From contig NZ_CP044222.1 of the NCBI RefSeq assembly GCF_008727795.1, forward strand, positions 1,426,001-1,490,000: a stretch of 64,000 bases of DNA. Reading direction: 5' to 3'. The first letter of the stretch is position 1; every line of letters begins with the position of its first letter. The translations under genes were made by a program, and so were the position numbers. The DNA comes from Nitrincola iocasae (GTDB lineage: Bacteria; Pseudomonadota; Gammaproteobacteria; Pseudomonadales; Balneatricaceae). Positions 1 through 10,400 of the stretch are shown here, piece after piece. The notes below the pieces were generated by a model that was not told where the DNA came from, did no database searches, and worked only from the letters and a program-made list of their open reading frames with translations.

Positions 1-369
1 GTGATGGTGAGCCGGGACGGCTTTGAACGCAGTTTTTTTCGAACTAAATTCTGGCTCCGTGATCCCTATTATCTGAATGATGTGGTGTTTCAGCCAGATC
101 CCTTGCCAGCACACCTTGCCAGGTTGCCACTGACTCGGGAGCAACGCAGCGAGCTAACATGCTATCGTGAAGACAATAAACCTTTGTTTATAGGTCACTA
201 TTGGTGTGAGGGAGAGCCTGAGGCTCTGTCTCCCAGTGTAGCGTGTCTGGATTACAGTGCGGTGAAATATGGCAAGCTGGTTGCGTATCGACTGGATGAT
301 GAAGCTCGGATTCAAAATGATAAATTTGTCTGGGTGGATGTTGCCAGGGAAGTGGTTTTTAACGATTAA
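1..369 (+). CDS. C-terminal part of a probable calcineurin-like metallophosphoesterase (5' end outside window)
   Basis: The frame is open from the first base, so the true start lies upstream and the GTG/ATG codons at the edge need not be starts. About 122 residues remain. The stretch around residues 60-100 (KPLFIGHYWCEG, then ACLDYSAVKYGKLVAYRLDDE) matches what I recall of the C-terminal end of bacterial calcineurin-like phosphoesterases, where GHYW lies near the last metal-binding histidine. The catalytic N-terminal motifs are not in the window, so the family call rests on this tail only. The next gene starts 12 bp after the stop, so the two may be co-transcribed. It could equally be another hydrolase with a similar C-terminus. 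Confidence 0.5.
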   Translation: MMVSRDGFERSFFRTKFWLRDPYYLNDVVFQPDPLPAHLARLPLTREQRSELTCYREDNKPLFIGHYWCEGEPEALSPSVACLDYSAVKYGKLVAYRLDDEARIQNDKFVWVDVAREVVFND

Positions 370-381
370 GGGAAGTCTTTT

Positions 382-999
382 ATGCCATGGCAAAAGAGTT
401 GGTTAACGCTCAGTCTGATTCTAATCAGTGTATTGGTTTCATTGGCAATTGGTTTTGGTAGCAATCATGGAATGATGCGCCTGCTGACATTTACTGATTT
501 CTCTGTACGTGGAGAGCAACTCTTGCACCATACCCTGGGTGGTATGCTATCAACTGGTCAATGGTGGCGTCTGGTGACGCCTGCGTTCATGCATTTCAGT
601 GAACTGCATCTGCTGTTTAACCTGATGTGGATCTGGGTGGTGGGTCAACGTATTGAGCTGTTTCAGGGGCGCTGGGTGCTATTGATCCTGGTACTGGTTT
701 CCGCGATGCTATCCAATCTGGCTCAGTTTTTGATCAGCGGTCCAATGTTTGGCGGTATGTCAGGGGTGGTTTACGCTGTGTTAGCCTACACTTGGTTGTG
801 GGATAAACGCGGGCTACGGCCTGTTTTCGGTCTGCCGCCGGGACTGATGGGGTTTATGTTGTTCTGGCTTGTGCTGGGGTATACCGGCATGCTGCAGATG
901 TTTGGCATGGGCTCGGTAGCCAACACGGCGCATCTGGTTGGCCTGCTGGTTGGGTTGATGTTTGTATTACCGGTGCAACTGTTGCAACGCCGTTCCTGA
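382..999 (+). CDS. Rhomboid-family intramembrane serine protease
   Basis: A 205-residue, very hydrophobic protein with about six predicted membrane spans. The rhomboid catalytic pair is visible: the serine in GGMSG (Ser127) and the histidine in NTAHLVGLLVG (His184). HLLFNLMWIW (residues 76-85) is the usual second-helix HxxxN motif. Rhomboids cleave membrane-spanning substrates inside the bilayer of the inner membrane. The protein lacks the cytoplasmic N-terminal domain of Escherichia coli GlpG, so it is a minimal six-helix form. It starts 12 bp after the phosphoesterase gene and has GGAAG ahead of the ATG. The substrate cannot be inferred. Confidence 0.85.
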   Translation: MPWQKSWLTLSLILISVLVSLAIGFGSNHGMMRLLTFTDFSVRGEQLLHHTLGGMLSTGQWWRLVTPAFMHFSELHLLFNLMWIWVVGQRIELFQGRWVLLILVLVSAMLSNLAQFLISGPMFGGMSGVVYAVLAYTWLWDKRGLRPVFGLPPGLMGFMLFWLVLGYTGMLQMFGMGSVANTAHLVGLLVGLMFVLPVQLLQRRS

Positions 1000-1042
1000 A
1001 GAATGACTGTGATAAACTGGATAACTATACAGGAGAGCTTGG

Positions 1043-1309
1043 ATGACGTTTGATGAAATGATAGATGCGATGACAGTCGATATCTACCAGTCGATGAAGC
1101 GTTCTGTCGAACTGGGTAAGTGGCCCAATGGTGAAAAACTCACGCAAGCGCAACGCGACCAGAGTATGCGCGCCGTGATTGCCTATGAGCATAAGCGTAA
1201 CCTGCCAGAATCTGATCGTGTCGGCTTTATCGACCGCACCCGCGCTGATGGCAAGCAGCATGGTTCCGACCCGCTTGAGCCGGATGTGCTGAAAATTCTC
1301 AATTCGTAA
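1043..1309 (+). CDS. YeaC-like DUF1315 family protein
   Basis: A small soluble protein of 88 residues. The opening MTFDEMIDAMTVDIYQSMK, the central LGKWPNGEKLTQAQRDQSM and the conserved AVIAYEHK segment match the DUF1315/YeaC family, a widespread gammaproteobacterial family of unknown function. The start is supported by AGGAGAG 6-12 bp upstream. It lies 14 bp ahead of pepN and probably shares its transcript. No catalytic or metal-binding motif is visible. Confidence 0.8.
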   Translation: MTFDEMIDAMTVDIYQSMKRSVELGKWPNGEKLTQAQRDQSMRAVIAYEHKRNLPESDRVGFIDRTRADGKQHGSDPLEPDVLKILNS

Positions 1310-1323
1310 GGAAAGCAGATTTC

Positions 1324-3948
1324 ATGTCAGTTAAACCGGTTATTTACCTGAAAGACTACACCGCACCCAAGTTTCAGATTGACAGTATTGCACTGCGCTT
1401 TGATCTTGAAGCAGAATCGACCCGCGTGACCAGCCTGCTAAAAGTCAGACGCCATCCTGATTTCCCCGAGGCTACACAGTTACAATTGGATGGGCACGAG
1501 TCACTGGAATTAGTCGGTCTACGTCTAAATGGGCAGGTACCTGATTCCAGCCTGGTTAGACGTCAGGGTGAACAATTGCTTCTGGACCCGGTTCCGGAGG
1601 TGTTTGATCTGGAAATTGAAACGCGGCTCTATCCGGCTGAAAATACCGCGCTGGAAGGGTTGTATCTTTCCGATGATATGTATTGCACACAGTGTGAAGC
1701 CGAAGGTTTTCGCCGGATCACTTTTTACCCGGATCGCCCGGATGTCATGTCAGTATTCAGCACCACGCTGGTTGCCGATAAAGCACGTTTTCCGATACTG
1801 CTGAGTAATGGTAATCCGGTTGAACAGGGTGATCTGGACGGTGGCCGACACTGGGTCACCTGGCAGGATCCTTTCCCCAAGCCAGCCTATCTGTTTGCGC
1901 TGGTGGCAGGGGATTTGAGTTGTCTGGAAGATCATTTTATCACCGCATCTGGTCGGCGGGTGGCTTTACAGATCTACGCGGAACGCAAAGATCTTGAGAA
2001 GCTTGAACATGCCATGACCGCCTTGAAAAACGCCATGCGCTGGGATGAGCAGGTCTATGGTCGCGAGTATGATCTGGACATTTACATGATCGTTGCCGTG
2101 GACTTTTTCAATATGGGTGCGATGGAAAACAAGGGGTTGAATATTTTCAATACCGCCTGTGTGCTGGCGCATCCCAGAACTACGACCGATGCCGGTTTTC
2201 AGCGCGTTGAGTCGGTGGTGGCACATGAATACTTTCACAACTGGTCGGGTAATCGGGTCACCTGTCGTGACTGGTTTCAGTTGAGCCTGAAAGAGGGCTT
2301 TACTGTATTCCGTGACCAGAGTTTTTCCGCTGATATGCATTCAGCACCTGTGCAGCGGGTAGATGAAGTCGCCATCCTGCGTACAGCCCAGTTTGCTGAA
2401 GATGCCGGTCCCATGGCACATCCGGTTCGACCGGCATCCTTTATCGAAATTTCCAACTTCTATACGCTGACTGTGTACGAAAAAGGCGCTGCCGTAGTGC
2501 GTATGCTTCATACGCTATTGGGCGCGGAGACCTTCAGAAAGGGTACAGATCTGTATTTTGATCGACATGATGGGCAGGCGGTTACCACTGACGACTTTGT
2601 TAAAGCTATGGAAGATGTATCTGGCCGTGATCTGACCCAGTTCAAGCGCTGGTACAGCCAAGCCGGTACCCCGAGATTAGAGGTGACTGATGAGTATGAT
2701 GCTGTCGCACAACGTTACTTACTGACAGTGCGTCAGTCCTGTCCGCCAACACCAGAGCAATCGGAGAAGGTGCCTTTTCACCTCCCCCTCAGTGTGGGCC
2801 TGCTACGCGCTGATGGTCAGCCTTTTATCCTGGCGACTGGTCAGACAACGCAACTGCTGGAAGTGACCCAGGCAGAACAGACCTTCTGCTTTGATGGCAT
2901 AGATGAGCAGCCATTACCCTCACTGTTGCGTGATTTCTCAGCACCGGTCAAACTTTCCTACGCTTATACACAACAGCAGTTACGCTTCCTGCTGCAACAT
3001 GATGAAGATGGGTTTAACCGTTGGGATGCCGGTCAGCAACTGTCGATGAGATTGGTACAGCAGTTGATTGAGTCTTTCCAGCGTGGCGAAGCGCTGGCTT
3101 TGCCAAAAGACTATATCGACACTTGGAAAGCGCTACTGCAAAACGCCAGTGAAGATCCTGCCATGTCAGCCCTGTTGCTGACCCTGCCCAGTGAAGCTTA
3201 TATCAGCGAAAATGCCGCGGTTATCGATCCGGTTGCTATTCATCATGTCCGTCAGTTTATGCGCAAAACTCTTGCTGAAGCGCTGGAATCCAGCTGGTTG
3301 CGTGTGTATCAGCAGCATGATGGCGAGCAGGCTTATTCGCCCGAAGCGGCTGAAATAGCCCGGCGGAGTTTGCGTAATACCTGTCTGGGTTATTTGATGG
3401 CGCTGGATAGCCCTGCGCATCTGGCACTGGCTCAGCAGCAGTTTGAAACCTCAGATAATATGACCGATCAGTTTGCAGCATTGGTCAGTGTGGCTCACTC
3501 TGGTTTCAGGGATTCGGCCGATGACATACTGACTGAATTTCTGAACCAATGGCAACATGAATCATTAGTAATGAATCAATGGTTGATGGTGCAGTCCACT
3601 GATCCACGCCCAGGTGCTCTGAGCAGGGTGAAGCAGTTGCTGGAGCACCCGGTGTACGATTCCCGCAATCCTAACAAAATTCGTGCAGTGATTGCGGCAT
3701 TCTGCCAGCAAAATGCGGTTAATTTTCATGCCGAAGATGCGAGTGGATATCGCTTTTTGGCCGACCATATTCTGCTGTTGGATAAACAAAACCCACAAAT
3801 TGCCGCGAGGTTGCTGACCCCCTTGACTCGTTGGCGGCGCTATGCGCCCGCGCGTCAGGCGCAAATGCAGGCGCAGCTACAACGTATCATCGACACAGGT
3901 AATCTGTCAGGTGATGTGTATGAGGTGGTCAGTAAAAGCCTTAAATAA
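1324..3948 (+). CDS. pepN: Aminopeptidase N (M1 family zinc metallopeptidase)
   Basis: An 874-residue cytoplasmic M1 aminopeptidase, close to the usual PepN length of about 870. It removes N-terminal amino acids from peptides in the last steps of protein turnover. The substrate-binding GAMEN motif is near residue 265 and the zinc site HEYFHNW near residue 300, followed about 20 residues later by the third ligand in LSLKEGFTVF. The C-terminal half is the alpha-helical DUF3458 region typical of the bacterial enzyme. An AAGGAAAG sequence precedes the ATG. The gene follows the yeaC-like gene by 14 bp. All catalytic residues are present and the frame is intact. Confidence 0.97.
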   Translation: MSVKPVIYLKDYTAPKFQIDSIALRFDLEAESTRVTSLLKVRRHPDFPEATQLQLDGHESLELVGLRLNGQVPDSSLVRRQGEQLLLDPVPEVFDLEIETRLYPAENTALEGLYLSDDMYCTQCEAEGFRRITFYPDRPDVMSVFSTTLVADKARFPILLSNGNPVEQGDLDGGRHWVTWQDPFPKPAYLFALVAGDLSCLEDHFITASGRRVALQIYAERKDLEKLEHAMTALKNAMRWDEQVYGREYDLDIYMIVAVDFFNMGAMENKGLNIFNTACVLAHPRTTTDAGFQRVESVVAHEYFHNWSGNRVTCRDWFQLSLKEGFTVFRDQSFSADMHSAPVQRVDEVAILRTAQFAEDAGPMAHPVRPASFIEISNFYTLTVYEKGAAVVRMLHTLLGAETFRKGTDLYFDRHDGQAVTTDDFVKAMEDVSGRDLTQFKRWYSQAGTPRLEVTDEYDAVAQRYLLTVRQSCPPTPEQSEKVPFHLPLSVGLLRADGQPFILATGQTTQLLEVTQAEQTFCFDGIDEQPLPSLLRDFSAPVKLSYAYTQQQLRFLLQHDEDGFNRWDAGQQLSMRLVQQLIESFQRGEALALPKDYIDTWKALLQNASEDPAMSALLLTLPSEAYISENAAVIDPVAIHHVRQFMRKTLAEALESSWLRVYQQHDGEQAYSPEAAEIARRSLRNTCLGYLMALDSPAHLALAQQQFETSDNMTDQFAALVSVAHSGFRDSADDILTEFLNQWQHESLVMNQWLMVQSTDPRPGALSRVKQLLEHPVYDSRNPNKIRAVIAAFCQQNAVNFHAEDASGYRFLADHILLLDKQNPQIAARLLTPLTRWRRYAPARQAQMQAQLQRIIDTGNLSGDVYEVVSKSLK

Positions 3949-3965
3949 TCTTTTGTTATCCCAAG

Positions 3966-4000
3966 GTTGTAGCCTACGGGCTCGCTCCTTGAGGATGGCT
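3966..4000. repeat. Possible decayed REP-like palindrome
   Basis: The sequence TTGTAGCCTACGGGCTCGC in the pepN downstream gap keeps the TGTAG head and a GGGCTCGC segment seen in the window's REP arrays, but the hairpin and tail are broken. It sits in the only non-coding gap of this cluster. It may be a decayed REP or chance similarity. Confidence 0.3.
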
Positions 4001-4048
4001 TAGATATACTCTGGTAAAGCTAAAAAATAAAACTGTCAGGAAAAAAGA

Positions 4049-4435
4049 ATGGATAAATATCTTGTTGCAGAGCAAAAGTTCGACCTTCAGCAAAATTTCC
4101 GTCGGGCACTGAAGTGTCAGGAACAACTCAGTACCGCTAAAGACGCTGTTAAAGAGGCGCGCAGCAGCCGGGTATGGATCGTGGCTCTGATTGTGCTGAT
4201 CTTTGCTATAGGGTCTGATTTCTTCCTGGGGGCTTCCGCGGCACTATTTGCACATTATTTCTATCGTATTATCCGAGCCTGGTATGCCGTCAGTCGTGCT
4301 GAAGAATCACTTGAAGAGAATGAGCGCTGGTTTAGTTCCAAAGGCTTGAAGCTGGAAGGGCGCGTATTGTATTTCCGTGAGGACAGCCTGCTGGAGCAGC
4401 CGCTGGACCCCTTTGATGATGAGCTGTATCGCTGA
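4049..4435 (+). CDS. Small membrane protein of unknown function
   Basis: A 128-residue protein I do not recognise. Residues 1-42 are charged and likely helical (many Gln, Lys, Glu). Residues about 43-75 form one long or two short hydrophobic spans (VWIVALIVLIFAIG, then FFLGASAALFAHYFY), followed by a charged helix and an acidic tail ending DPFDDELYR. This suggests a small inner-membrane protein with both ends in the cytoplasm. GTCAGG lies about 10 bp ahead of the ATG. It is transcribed alone between pepN and the hemerythrin gene. No function is assigned. Confidence 0.6.
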   Translation: MDKYLVAEQKFDLQQNFRRALKCQEQLSTAKDAVKEARSSRVWIVALIVLIFAIGSDFFLGASAALFAHYFYRIIRAWYAVSRAEESLEENERWFSSKGLKLEGRVLYFREDSLLEQPLDPFDDELYR

Positions 4436-4558
4436 TTCACTGCTAGATACTGCTACTAAAGGCTGCTATTGAGTGTGCTTTTTTATTGATACTGGTCAAC
4501 AGTCATTTGTGCGGCTGCGGTATATAGTGGAGACAACCTACTTTCAGGAGACAGTGAG

Positions 4559-5113
4559 ATGACGTTAATAATGCAGTTGCATCAGGATCACATTAACCTG
4601 AGCCGGTTATTGGAGTTAATGGAACTTAAAATCCAAAAGCTGAAAGCGGGTGATACACCCAATTTTATGTTGTTATCCGAGTTGGTGGATTATATCGGTA
4701 ACTATGCTGATCAGTATCATCATCCTCGTGAAGATCACATGTATCATTATTTTGCTGGACAAAGTGGGGCACTGGATGAGCATTTACAGCAGTGCGAAGC
4801 CGAGCATGCTGATCTGAAGCAGGCATCCAAAGCTATTAATGAAACAGTCGATGCGGTAATGCACGATGCCGTGATTCCCATGTCTGATTTTATCGGCCAA
4901 CTGGAAGCTTTTGTGCAGCGAGAGCGTGATCATCTGGATTATGAAGAGACAGTGATCTTCCCAGGTATTGAGCAACTTGCCAAAACGGATGACTGGGAAG
5001 CACTTGAGCAGAAGCTGCCTGAACCGGAAGACCCTTTGTTTGGTGAAAAACAGGGGGAAAACTACCGCGAACTCTACAAGGCCTTGCTGCAAGACGTTAT
5101 TGCTGCGCGCTGA
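4559..5113 (+). CDS. Hemerythrin-domain protein
   Basis: A 184-residue all-helical HHE/hemerythrin protein, expected to bind a non-heme di-iron centre. Candidate ligands are His in LHQDH (near residue 10), the His/Glu cluster YHHPREDHMYHYF (residues 59-71), His in CEAEHADL, and the closing RERDHLDYEETVIFP (residues 121-135), in the usual hemerythrin order. Such cytoplasmic proteins sense or store oxygen or nitric oxide, or handle iron; the role here cannot be chosen from sequence. AGGAGACAGTGAG precedes the ATG. Its last 17 bp overlap the end of the convergent GGDEF gene. Confidence 0.85.
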   Translation: MTLIMQLHQDHINLSRLLELMELKIQKLKAGDTPNFMLLSELVDYIGNYADQYHHPREDHMYHYFAGQSGALDEHLQQCEAEHADLKQASKAINETVDAVMHDAVIPMSDFIGQLEAFVQRERDHLDYEETVIFPGIEQLAKTDDWEALEQKLPEPEDPLFGEKQGENYRELYKALLQDVIAAR

Positions 5114-6218
5114 CCTTCAGCAAACATGGCATAAAACTGACTCTGTTGCGACCATTATGCTTACAGAAATAAAGGGCCTGATCAGCTGTCTGAATCAGGC
5201 TTTCAGTCAGCTCGGATACATCGGCGTCAACTGTGTGCTGTTGTTCACAAATGGTAATACCCAGCGAGGCTGTGATTCGCAGAGCCTGGTTCTGATGCCC
5301 GGAAAACAGAGTCTGGCTGATGCATTTACGCAAATTTTCAGCGACCCGGGTTGCTTCTGGCTCGGGGCAACCGGGTAACAAGATTGCAAATTCCTCTCCA
5401 CCATAACGGGCAATACTGTCCGTTTCGCGCAGTTGTTCTTTTAGCAGCTGTGATATATCCCGCAGTACTTTGTCACCGCTTAAATGCCCATGAGTATCAT
5501 TGACCGGTTTGAAGTGATCAATATCCAGTAGTATGCAGCCTAAAGGCTCACCGGTTCGGTTGCAGCGTTTGATTTCACGTAACAGTTGCTGACTGAGCGC
5601 ACGTCGGTTGAGCGCGCGTGTCAGAGGGTCAATGCTGCTAAGGCGTTGCAGGGTTTCGCGGCTGATAGCATTCTCCATGCACACGGCTACCACTGAAGCC
5701 AAGTGAGAAACATAATCATAGCGTAACAAGTGACTATAGCGCCCGGGGTCAGAACTCCCGAGACACAGGCTACCAATCAGGCAATCTTCTCTGATTAGTG
5801 GTAATAATGCACAGGACTGCACATCCTCAGCACCGCGAAAGCACGTTGTGATGATATGCGGTGTCGCTTCACCACAAAACAAACTACTATCTGGGTAAAG
5901 GTCTCGCAACGGTTGCTGCTGCCGAATAAGCTGCAACCCTGGAAAGTGATTGAAGCGTGCCGAACCGTCCAGCAGCTCCTGTACCATGTCTTCCGGGTCC
6001 AGTAGCATCAGCGTGACGGCGGATAGATTGAAATCCTGGCGAAAATGATTGAGCAAATAATCAAGCAGTTCTGCCAGAGTGATACAGGACAAAAGGTCCA
6101 GCTCAGCAGAAAAAAAGGCTCTTAGCAGCTGCTCATTACGCTCAGCTTTGTGATGCAGAATGCTCACACGTTGCCTGAGCTCCCTGTTTTCTTCAGCAAG
6201 GGTTAAATCTGGCTGCAT
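5097..6218 (-). CDS. GAF (DUF484-like) - GGDEF diguanylate cyclase
   Basis: A 373-residue soluble protein. Residues 5-30 resemble a coiled coil (LAEENRELRQRVSILHHKAE). Residues about 40-190 form a GAF-type sensor similar to DUF484 proteins. The GGDEF domain follows from about residue 200 (DPLTRALNRRAL, DIDHFKPVNDTHGH). The active-site signature is YGGEEFAILL, and an RETD inhibitory site stands five residues before it, so the protein should make c-di-GMP and be product-inhibited. There is no membrane segment. The 3' end overlaps the hemerythrin gene tail to tail by 17 bp. The GAF ligand is unknown. Confidence 0.9.
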   Translation of the reverse strand: MQPDLTLAEENRELRQRVSILHHKAERNEQLLRAFFSAELDLLSCITLAELLDYLLNHFRQDFNLSAVTLMLLDPEDMVQELLDGSARFNHFPGLQLIRQQQPLRDLYPDSSLFCGEATPHIITTCFRGAEDVQSCALLPLIREDCLIGSLCLGSSDPGRYSHLLRYDYVSHLASVVAVCMENAISRETLQRLSSIDPLTRALNRRALSQQLLREIKRCNRTGEPLGCILLDIDHFKPVNDTHGHLSGDKVLRDISQLLKEQLRETDSIARYGGEEFAILLPGCPEPEATRVAENLRKCISQTLFSGHQNQALRITASLGITICEQQHTVDADVSELTESLIQTADQALYFCKHNGRNRVSFMPCLLKVSAQQ

Positions 6219-6332
6219 TGACTGAAATCCCTGATAGATTCAGAAAAAGTCGTAACTGATTGATCAAACTAAAAACTGGTAAATGCCCGAATGCGTACTA
6301 GTGTATATAAAAAATGCTCAGGAGAGAATGCA

Positions 6333-7199
6333 ATGCGTGTTTTGATCACAGGTGGAACAGGATTTATCGGTCAGGCATTGGTAAAAGCGTTAAAGGATCG
6401 TGGTGATGAGGTCGTAATTTTATCCAGAAATCCTGCTGAAAATCCTGAAATAATAACTGCATTGGAGCAGATTCAGCAGCCGGTGGATGCTGTGGTGAAT
6501 CTGGCGGGTGCCGGTATTGTCGATAAGCGCTGGACTGAGGCACGAAAACAATTGTTGCGCGACAGTCGCATTGCTACCACCGCCAGCCTTTTACAGTGGA
6601 TAGAGCAGCAGTCAAAGCGTCCAGCCGTGTTAATCAGTGGGTCAGCGATAGGTTACTACGGTAGTCAGGCGTCACAGACGTTGGATGAAGAAGCGAAGCC
6701 GGTGGATGGATTTACTCATCAGCTCTGTGCTGACTGGGAAGCTGCAGCGTCCAAGGCGACTGAGCTGGGAGTGCGGGTGTGTCTGATTCGGACCGGCGTG
6801 GTGCTGGGAGCGGGCGGTGCGTTACATAAAATGTTACCACCTTTTCGTCTCGGTCTGGGCGGTCCCATTGCCTCGGGACAGCAATGGATGTCGTGGATAC
6901 ATCTTGACGATGAGGTTAGAGCCATTGTTTGGTTGCTGGATAACCCGATACTTCAGGGGGCGTTTAATTTGACCGCCCCCGAACCTGTCACCAATGCTGA
7001 GTTTTCAGCTACGTTAGGCAAGGTACTACACCGCCCGGCATTTTTTCCGCTGCCTGGATTGGTACTGAAGTTGATGTTGGGTGAAGCCAGCGAGCTGTTA
7101 CTGCAAGGGCAGCGGGTTGTCCCTGTACAGTTACAGGCATCCGGTTTTGAGTTTCGTTATCCGGTTTTGCAATCTGCCCTGAAGCAGCTGCTTAACTGA
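6333..7199 (+). CDS. TIGR01777/YfcH-like NAD(P)-dependent epimerase family protein
   Basis: A 288-residue extended short-chain dehydrogenase-like protein. The Rossmann start MRVLITGGTGFIGQALVKAL carries the GxxGxxG nucleotide site; NLAGAGIVDKRWTEARKQ and SGSAIGYYG are typical of the TIGR01777 (YfcH) family; a DUF1731-like tail (FPLPGLVLKLMLGEASELLLQGQRV) ends the protein. An upstream in-frame ATG at 6291 would add 14 residues, but AGGAGAG seven bases before 6333 and the alignment to the Rossmann start favour 6333. The substrate is unknown for the family. It stands alone between divergent and downstream genes. Confidence 0.88.
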   Translation: MRVLITGGTGFIGQALVKALKDRGDEVVILSRNPAENPEIITALEQIQQPVDAVVNLAGAGIVDKRWTEARKQLLRDSRIATTASLLQWIEQQSKRPAVLISGSAIGYYGSQASQTLDEEAKPVDGFTHQLCADWEAAASKATELGVRVCLIRTGVVLGAGGALHKMLPPFRLGLGGPIASGQQWMSWIHLDDEVRAIVWLLDNPILQGAFNLTAPEPVTNAEFSATLGKVLHRPAFFPLPGLVLKLMLGEASELLLQGQRVVPVQLQASGFEFRYPVLQSALKQLLN

Positions 7200-7440
7200 A
7201 TATTTTGCATTGTCATAGAATAGGCATAATAACCATGTGGCTAATTCCGGTCTGGATCGATGTTATCTACCAAAAACTGCAAAAAAACTTTGAATAACAG
7301 TAAAGAGCCCTTGCTTAACAACGTTGTTCATATAGTCTTAAGTAGTATTCGGAATTTATCCACATCATCCGGAAAGGCGGTAGTGCACGCTACTATCCAA
7401 GCGTGCCTGTTGCCATATAATCAAAAAAAGAGAGAGAGCT
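7200..7440. other. Intergenic region upstream of the NAD-glutamate dehydrogenase
   Basis: A 241-bp gap. It holds a TATAAT at 7416-7421, 20 bp before the start codon, with no good -35 partner, and a small inverted motif around TAGTGCACGCTA (7381-7392). A 76-codon frame crossing this stretch runs into the dehydrogenase gene in another frame and has no family features; I do not call it a gene. Confidence 0.4.
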
Positions 7441-10400
7441 ATGCCCTTGCACGTTGCGGAACCAAAGGAAACGCTACTGGAACGTCTTAAAGCTGAAATA
7501 TGTAAACGTCTACCGGACAAGAAAGCAGCATTGTTGTGTGAATTTGTAGACAGTTATTACCGCAATACCCCTGAAATGGACCTGCAGAAATGGCGACCTG
7601 ATGATCTACTCGGCGCCACCCTGGATATGTGGGAATTCATCCAGGCTATTCCTGATGAGTCACCACGCGTTAAAGTGTTCAATCCCGATTATGAACAGCA
7701 TGGCTGGCAATCCACTCATACGGTAATCGCCGTGGTGTCTGAAGATCGTCCGTTTATTATTGACTCGTTGCGAATGGAGTTGAATCGCCAGGACGTTGCC
7801 ATCCACGCTATCAATAATGTGGTATTGCACACGCGTCGTAACCAGAAAGGGGCATTGACCGGACTGAATGATCCCAAAGGGCTGGCTGAATCAGTTGTAG
7901 CCATTGAAATAGATCGGCATACGGATTTGCAACGTCTTGAAGAAATACGCACAGAATTGCTCGCTGTTCTGGACGAAGTCCGTGCGGCTGTCGATGACTT
8001 TGAACCGATGCTCGCCGCAGTTAAAGAGCAGGCCGATCATCTTAAAAAGCTGGGCTCAGTGCTTGAAAAGCAAGGCTTGCAAGAGGCCAGCGAATTTTTA
8101 GAGTGGATGCATACCAACTTCACTTTTCTTGGATACGAAGTTTTTGAGCTTAATACAACGGGTGGCAAAGCGTCACTAGAGCCTGTTAAAAGCTCCGGAT
8201 TAGGATTGTTGCGTGACTGTAATCAAGCCTGTCGTGAGAAACTGCTGGATGAAGATACACTTAATGCAGACCAGCATACGCTGCTTCCGGATCTGATCAG
8301 TTTTTCCAAAGCGGCAGCGAAATCACGTATTCATCGCCCAGCCTATCCTGATTATATCGGTTTCAAACGTTTTGATAATAAAGGCAAGTTGGTAGGTGAA
8401 GTGCGCTTCCTGGGGTTGTATACCTCAGCAGTTTACATGCACTCTCCGCGCAGTATTCCGGTCATTCGCAACAAAATATCCACGGTATTGCAGCTGTCTG
8501 GTCTGCATGAGCAGGGTCACGACTGGAAAGAGCTGAACCAGATTCTGGAAAGTTTCCCGCGGGATGAACTGTTTCAGATGCAGGTGGATGAATTGGCCAG
8601 TATGACACTGGGTATCCTGGAAATCCGCGAGCGTCGACAGATTCGGGTATTTCTGCGTCGGGACCAGCAGGGGCATTATTTTTCCGCCTTGGTTTACGTG
8701 CCGCGTGAAATTTACAGCACAGAGTTTCGTGTGCGTTCAGAAAAAATTCTCAAGCAGTCATTGGGTTGTGAGCTGGCCGAATTTACTACCTATTTTTCTG
8801 AGTCCATTTTGGCGCGGACGCAATTCAATCTGCGTCGGGCCGATGGAGAAGCTGTCACTGACAGGTTTGATGTGGCCGATATTGAACACAAAATCCGTGT
8901 GGCCGCTCGTAGTTGGGATGAAGATCTTTATGAAGCCCTGACGGAAGCCTCGGGTGAAGAACAGGGGATCCATGGCTATAACCATTTCGGCGGTGGTTTC
9001 CCAGCCAGTTATCGTGCACATTTCTCAGCACGTACGGCTGTTATTGATATTCAGCACATGCGCGAGATGTCTGAAAGTAAACCTATCTCACTGAGCTTTT
9101 ACCGGGCGCTGGATCGAGAAGAGGATGAAATCAATTTCAAGCTGTTCCATTATGGAAACTCACTGCCTCTGTCAGACGTGTTGCCTATTCTGGAAAACCT
9201 TGGATTGCGGGTGATTGATGAACACCCCTACGAGATACAAACCAAAGACAGTTGTATCTGGATACATGATTTCAATTTGCGTTATGGCGGTAAGCAGCAC
9301 GCTTCTATGGAGATGTTGCAGACAACCTTTGAAGACGCTTTCCTGAATATCTGGCAGGGCGCCTGCAGCAGCGATGACTTTAATAAGCTGGTGCTGGGGG
9401 CTGGGCTGGGGTGGCGCCAGGTCAAAGTATTGCGCGCTTATGCCGCTTACATGAAGCAGATACGCTTTCCGATTAGTAACGAAGCCATCAGTGCTGCCCT
9501 AAATAATCATGTCGGAATTGCTCGCGAGCTGATTGATTTGTTCAATGCGCGGCTTGAACCGGGTAAGGCTGATCCTGAAGCGGCTGATGCAGCGGAAACA
9601 CGCATACTGGAAGCATTGGAGACGGTTTCCAGCCTGAATGAAGATCAGGTCATTCGTCAGTACCTGATATTGATTAAGGCCACGCTGCGCACCAACTTCT
9701 TCCAGAATACCGGCGGTGTGCATAAGCCTTACATATCGTTTAAATTGTCACCGGCTGAAATTCCCAATATACCTCAGCCACGACCATTGTTTGAGATTTT
9801 TGTATTCTCGCCAAGGGTGGAGGGTGTGCATCTGCGTGGTGGTAAGGTCGCGCGGGGTGGCCTGCGCTGGTCTGACCGAAATGAAGATTACCGCACTGAA
9901 GTGCTGGGATTAGTGAAAGCTCAGCAGGTGAAGAATGCTGTCATTGTTCCCGTGGGTGCCAAAGGTGGTTTCGTTGCCAAATATCTGCATTCTGGAATGA
10001 GTCGTGATGAATGGCTGGAAGAAGGCATAGCCTGCTACCGCATGTTTATCAGCGCATTGCTGGATATCACCGATAACCTGGTTGAGGGTGAGGTGATACC
10101 GCCGCAGGAAGTTGTGCGGCACGACGAGGATGACACCTATCTGGTTGTTGCGGCTGATAAGGGTACGGCAACCTTCTCTGACATAGCCAATGGGATTGCG
10201 GCGGAATATAACTTCTGGTTAGGCGATGCCTTTGCCTCGGGTGGTAGTCAGGGTTATGACCACAAGAAAATGGGCATTACCGCTAAAGGGGCCTGGGTTT
10301 CTGTAGAGCGTCACTTCCGAGAGATGGGACATAATACCCGCACAGAGCCATTTACCGTTGTCGGTATTGGTGATATGTCCGGCGATGTTTTCGGTAACGG

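Noticed and set aside
4968..5378. A 136-codon plus-strand frame over the hemerythrin/GGDEF junction
   Set aside because: Shadow of two convergent genes that both have clear domain motifs.
7260..7490. A 76-codon frame ahead of the glutamate dehydrogenase
   Set aside because: Overlaps the certain start of gdhB in another frame, no ribosome site, no similarity recognised.
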